This document shows, in pieces, positions 59,720 through 64,000 of a DNA stretch of 64,000 nt. Location of the stretch: positions 30,243,525-30,307,524 of the forward strand of contig JANJXV010000010.1 of the NCBI GenBank assembly GCA_024803745.1. The letters are read 5' to 3'. This DNA is from Megascapheus bottae (lineage: Eukaryota > Chordata > Mammalia > Rodentia > Geomyidae). The notes under the pieces were generated by a model that saw nothing but the letters and a program-made list of their open reading frames with translations, had not been told where the DNA came from and did no database searches. A program made the translations under genes and the position numbers. Each line of letters starts with the position of its first letter. Position 1 is the first letter of the stretch.

Positions 59720-60560
59720 GTTTTTGTTTTGTTTTAAGGAGGTGTTCTCTGGGGTGAAAGAAGCTACACAATAAGTAACTTCAGGCAAAGTTCCACAGGC
59801 TGTATCTGACACTGCAATAAAGGAACTGGAGAAGAAAAATGACATCATTGTGAGCCAGGCTGTGAGCTGCCATACCTGCTGGTGTAATCTCAGCCCCTTC
59901 TAGCTCTCTACTGATGTCTGAATAATTGAGATCCTAAACCTACAAAGCCTGGCCCAGGACCTTCATCAATGGCTTCAAAGAATGAGTCCACAAAGAAAAG
60001 AGGAAGAATTAAAATGGCAAAGATAAAGTGAAGAAAAGAATTAGCAAAGTGCCTGCCTACTACACAGGAAGGGTTCCTAAGGAAAGTCACCAGCTGGAGT
60101 GGATTCCATTAGGCCTAATCTGAAGATTGTCATTCTCAAGATCACTGGACAGGCTAAATTAGCCTCCTGACCCCATCAGAGGCTCTTCACCCATTCACTG
60201 AGTGCTCTGTGGAGTACACCCCCAGAGATGTGGGGTTTGATCAGTTTGTTGTTCATGTGCAAGTCTAACCAGGGCAACGAGACTTTGCTGTGATACCAAG
60301 GAGCCTGCTGGCTTGTGATGCGACTCTTCAACGTCATGGTGTGAAGAATGGAGGCTCTCCAGGGAAGGGGCACCTTTGCACTGATGGCCTCCTCAGGCTC
60401 TTTTTTCTATTCTCAAGGTGCCCTGTGAAGAGGAGTAACAATGACAGGCAGAGAAAGCAACCTAGGAAAGGGTATTCCGATGCTAGAAAGGGGGAGTAAG
60501 AGTACCTAAATAAAACCCAGCAATGTCCTTACAAAGTTATATAGCATTCTTTATGTGTGG
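59720..60560. other. Unclassified 0.8-kb block with protein-like fragments
   Basis: GC content is higher than its neighbours. On the plus strand short fragments look protein-like (for example AIKELEKKNDIIVSQAVS near 59815-59868) but stops and shifts break every frame, and I recognise no parent. It ends near AAATAAAACC at 60508-60517, which could be a decayed polyadenylation signal. An unknown processed pseudogene or an old repeat are both possible. Confidence 0.25.
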
Positions 60561-60924
60561 TGTGGCAATTTCTAAAAGTTAACAGTTTAAGGCTGCTTTT
60601 CCTTGTTATTTTCTAGATGAGCTCAAAAGTATAATCCCCTGTCTAAGCATATGACACCTGTCTTATCCTCAATCTCACTGCCTACATAGAAAAGCAGATA
60701 CCCATCTCCTCATCTTGAGTCCTGGTCCCGGGATCAGCCTCTGGGAGGAGTACTTACCTCTACCATGCCCCTTGGGCTTCCAGTCTATTCTACCTTGCCC
60801 CACTTATGGGAGGCGTGGCTCATGTACTCTGCCACTCATCCCCCATGCCAATGTCTCCTCCATCCAGGAAAGTAAAATGATTTATAAAGGGAATTTGGAT
60901 ATCAGTCTCAATTTCCCCAAAGGA
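60561..60924. other. Unique intron, no recognised element
   Basis: C-rich patch at 60710-60860. No repeat or exon recognised. Confidence 0.4.
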
Positions 60925-61075
60925 TAGGTACTATTGTCCTGCATACTTTTCAGATAGATCAACAGAAGCATAGAGAATTTTAACAACTTGCCTGAGAACC
61001 TATAATCAACCAAAAAGTGGCAGAGTCTAAGTTCAAACACAGTCAGGCCTGTCATGTACACAGCCTCTCCTAATA
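60925..61075 (+). mobile_element. MIR, diverged
   Basis: GGTACTATTGTCCTGCATAC, AACAACTTGCCTGAGAACC and AAGTGGCAGAGTCTAAGTTC match the MIR core and 3' part in order. Confidence 0.72.
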
Positions 61076-62259
61076 ATACAGTGACTGGTATTTTTATATA
61101 AAAAACAAGAGCAATATCATGTTAGAGAGGTGGATGATAATATTCTCTTCTCTCTTCTTACTGGTAAGAAGCATCATACACAATCCTTATTATCTTCAGT
61201 AGTATACAAAAGAATTACAATTCAACAATGCAGCTTGTGAATACAATGTATCTTGATCAATGCCACTCCTTAGAAGACCCCAAAGTCCACATATGGACCA
61301 TGAGACTTCCTATGAAAACCAAAACCAACTTTAACAACCCCATCCTACTTCAATTGAAGAAAGAAAGGGGCAACTCCAGACCCACTTTGAGGACTCATGC
61401 AAGATTCAAGAGAGAATTGATGTACTGAGACAGGCTGTGGATTTTCAAAAGAATTAGCACCGAACTCAACCCAGGTTCTGCTTTCTACCAAGGTAATCTC
61501 CATCAGCATCTCCAGAGGGATTAAGCTCCTGGGTGGGTGGCAGGGAGTGGGGGGAAGTGGACAGTGCAGTGCTTCGGGAAAGAAAGAACACTTTGAACAG
61601 AGGAGAAAATCCTAAAGAAGGGAGATACAAGGTGAGAATCAAAGGAAGTAGGATGGAGATCCAGTCTGCCAAGAAGTCACAAACTCTCACATACCACCAG
61701 TCTTATGATTCAGGGGGGAAAAAAAGAAAAGGATTAAATGACCAAGATGTAGCTTTCACAGTGTCCATCAAAGGGAGATCTTGGTCCCAGAAAAGAAATT
61801 TCAACCAGCATTGTGCACCCGTGATGGGATGTTTACCAATCAAAACAGATTCCAGTGAATAGACCACCAATCCTTTACTAACTGTTGAAGTTCCAGCAAG
61901 AAGGAAAATGGCCATTGCAGGAAGTCCCAGTGTTGTTGTGAAAGATGGAAGAGTGCAGAATCCTAGCCCTAAAGCCTTTCATTCCTAAGGACTAATTCAC
62001 AGATATGTTGAGACAAACAATTTTTTGTTGTTGTTGTGAAGGCTAGCCTTGTGCTGCAGGGTATTTAGAATCATCTCCAGCACTTGCTTAAAACATCTCC
62101 AGACCTAGACAGGCATCCTCTGGTGGCAATATGACTCCCTGTTAAAAGGTACTGGTTTACTGGAAGGATGGCGAGACAGGTTAGCTGGCATATATATTTT
62201 AGTGCTTCACAAATATTCTTTAATTCTTCTACCAAATAAAGGTCCGTCAGCATCTCTAG
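61076..62259. other. Mostly unique intron
   Basis: Contains a short L1-like trace at 61235-61270. Chance frames of 66-109 codons have no recognised domain. Confidence 0.4.
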
Positions 62260-62510
62260 GTTTTTTTGAGTTGGGAAATCAAAAGCCTAGGGATGTTAAG
62301 CAACTTGCCGGAATTAACGCAGCACATAACTGACAAATCTGAGATTCCAAATGAAAGGTCTATTTCTAGACATTGGGGGGCTCTTACCCAGGATACTACA
62401 CTGCTTCCTATTTTGTAGGTAAGGATCTCAAGGTTCCAGTGGCAAAAAGTCAAATTCAAACTCAGGTCCTTCAGACTGCAGAGCCAGGCTCTATGAAGTC
62501 GAGTCACCAT
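62260..62510 (+). mobile_element. MIR-type sequence, two pieces
   Basis: GATGTTAAGCAACTTGCCGG with GCAGCACATAACTGACAAAT is one MIR-like piece. CAAATTCAAACTCAGGTCCT with TCAGACTGCAGAGCCAGGCT is a second. Both are in forward orientation and could be one element with an insertion or two adjacent ones. Confidence 0.6.
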
Positions 62511-62949
62511 CTGAGGAGGGCTGCTAGCCCTACCTGCAGTAGATCTGGCCACTGACATAGAAATTATTCAGAGTCTAAGGTATAGCTTCTTTTTGCCTCA
62601 AGCTCTGTCTCTTCTGCTGTAGTATTATGATTGTATTTACCTTCTTAAAAATAATGTACTAAAGAAGAGGGATTGTTAGAGAGTGGGAAAGTTTGGAGAG
62701 AGAGGAGAGCCCAATCAATGTGTGCCATACAGAGTTAACAGCAATTAATCTAATTAATATGTGTAAATAATTATGATCACAAAACATAAAAATGATCTAC
62801 TGAATCTATTAAGTAAAACCACGTATGGCTTATTCCTAATTCTTATGCTATACTATCTCATGCATGTAGCTTCCATTCTTTCTTCCCTAAAGCAGTTGCC
62901 TTTGGTAAAATAAATTCTGTTTCTTCTTTAAATGTGCATTTCTCTTGAT

Positions 62950-63337
62950 GCATATTGAAATGAACTCCAAGAAATAGAAATAAGAGGTTTTTTAAAAAAA
63001 ATTTTACTTTCTGTGCTTGTTTCTTTTTTCCTCTTGCTTTTCCCCTTCTGTCACCATTTGTTTTTCCTGTAACTTTTGTCTTGTATACAAGTTTTTCTGA
63101 TTTGGGGAGACGGGAGGCACAGAAGTGGTGAGACAAAGGGTAAACTAGTGATACTCACTAGACACTGTGTTGGAAATGAACTATAAAACTTATAGAGGAG
63201 GGGGATCTAAAGTTAACAAAAATGGGGAGAAAATAAGGGATGGGGGGACACTGGTCAATTACTTGACTTAAATAACTGTAATCCCTCTGTTTATCCCTTC
63301 TGTATATCACCTTTACAATAAAAATTTTTAAAAAATA
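62950..63337 (+). mobile_element. L1 3' UTR fragment
   Basis: AAATGAACTCCAAGAAATAG (compare AAATGAACTCCAAGATATGG at 14.2 kb), a T/C-rich middle, GATGGGGGGACACTGGTCAA and the end CACCTTTACAATAAAAATTT. Truncated within the 3' UTR. Confidence 0.82.
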
Positions 63338-64000
63338 AATGTGCATTTCCCTAATATGCTTCAAACCCCTGACTTACATATGATACCTACAACTCTTGCT
63401 GAGGAACTGTACAGACCTTTATGGCACTCAGGTGAGAAGCACTTTGCAGAGTATCTCAATACTTTCATACAGGACTGTATCTAAGAGCAATGCTTGCCTT
63501 CTATCAAAGAATTCCCTTGAAGTTGCACTGAAAATAACTCAAATTGCAGTTAACTATAAGGTTTTCCTCAGTGAATAAGGCAGAAGTAAGATTGGGGCTA
63601 TTAATTCGAAACTAAATTGCTTATTTTACTCCTGAAAGCAGCTAAGGAAACAGGGGATTACAATATACACTAGGTGCACCCAAGTAAATAAAGTCTCTAG
63701 CTTGAGTCTGATCAATTGTACATTACCAGCAGTTAGGTATTTGATGATAAAAACACAGTGAGCCAAACTACTTGATCAACACATTCGGAGAGCTGATAAA
63801 GGAAACAGAAACTATTAGAAAACTGCCTTTATATTTGCAACAAAGGTGGCTTCGTAGAAAATCATTTGGAAATGTCTAGATGCACATGTCAGAAGGAGAA
63901 CTGAGAGAATACAAAATAGGTGTTAAAGCACCTGAGTTCTGGGCTGCATCCCTTACCAATAATGGTACTGAAGACCGCAGCACTGGGGGCCTTATTGTCA
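63338..64000. other. Unique intron to the window edge
   Basis: No repeat, exon or RNA gene recognised. Confidence 0.42.

Overview
The window is mammalian nuclear DNA: AT-rich, full of short stop-closed reading frames, and dense in L1 and SINE retrotransposons. The SINEs point to a rodent of the kangaroo-rat/pocket-mouse/gopher group (Geomyoidea, perhaps Dipodomys or a relative). They are composite elements with a B1-like head joined to an ID-like, tRNA-derived half, or two ID-like halves in tandem, and there are no primate Alu dimers or mouse B2/B4 elements. That taxonomic call rests on my memory of the SINE consensus and is an inference.

I recognise one piece of a protein-coding gene. A 167-bp exon on the minus strand (8357-8523) encodes the start of the first cyclic-nucleotide-binding domain of cGMP-dependent protein kinase 1 (PRKG1). 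It has a canonical AG acceptor, a GT donor and the correct phases. It is the first exon shared by the I-alpha and I-beta isoforms. The gene runs right to left, so 8524-64000 is the intron before this exon (the very long intron 1) and 1-8356 is the start of the intron after it. No other exon, RNA gene or promoter could be supported, and no further stretch of PRKG1 protein was found. This fits a gene known in other mammals to span over a megabase.

The rest is intron shaped by retrotransposition. It holds at least a dozen 5'-truncated L1 copies, several with exact target-site duplications (13.5-14.6 kb, 15.6-16.4 kb, 30.3-31.4 kb, 40.4-40.7 kb, 43.4-44.8 kb). Two L1s have inverted 5' ends (20.8-21.6 and 43.4-44.8 kb). 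A 432-bp solo retroviral LTR sits inside an L1 (30376-30807). About two dozen lineage-specific SINEs are present, with a thin layer of older mammalian repeats (MIR, L2, MLT1-like LTRs) and many microsatellites. Stretches of 1-3 kb between repeats look like ordinary unique intron and could hold regulatory elements I cannot recognise by eye.

I found no evidence of a new biological system. The most informative observations are the datable nested and inverted insertions, a 109-bp tandem duplication with internal half-repeats, and two unexplained blocks (54.1-54.5 kb and 59.7-60.5 kb) that may be decayed processed pseudogenes.
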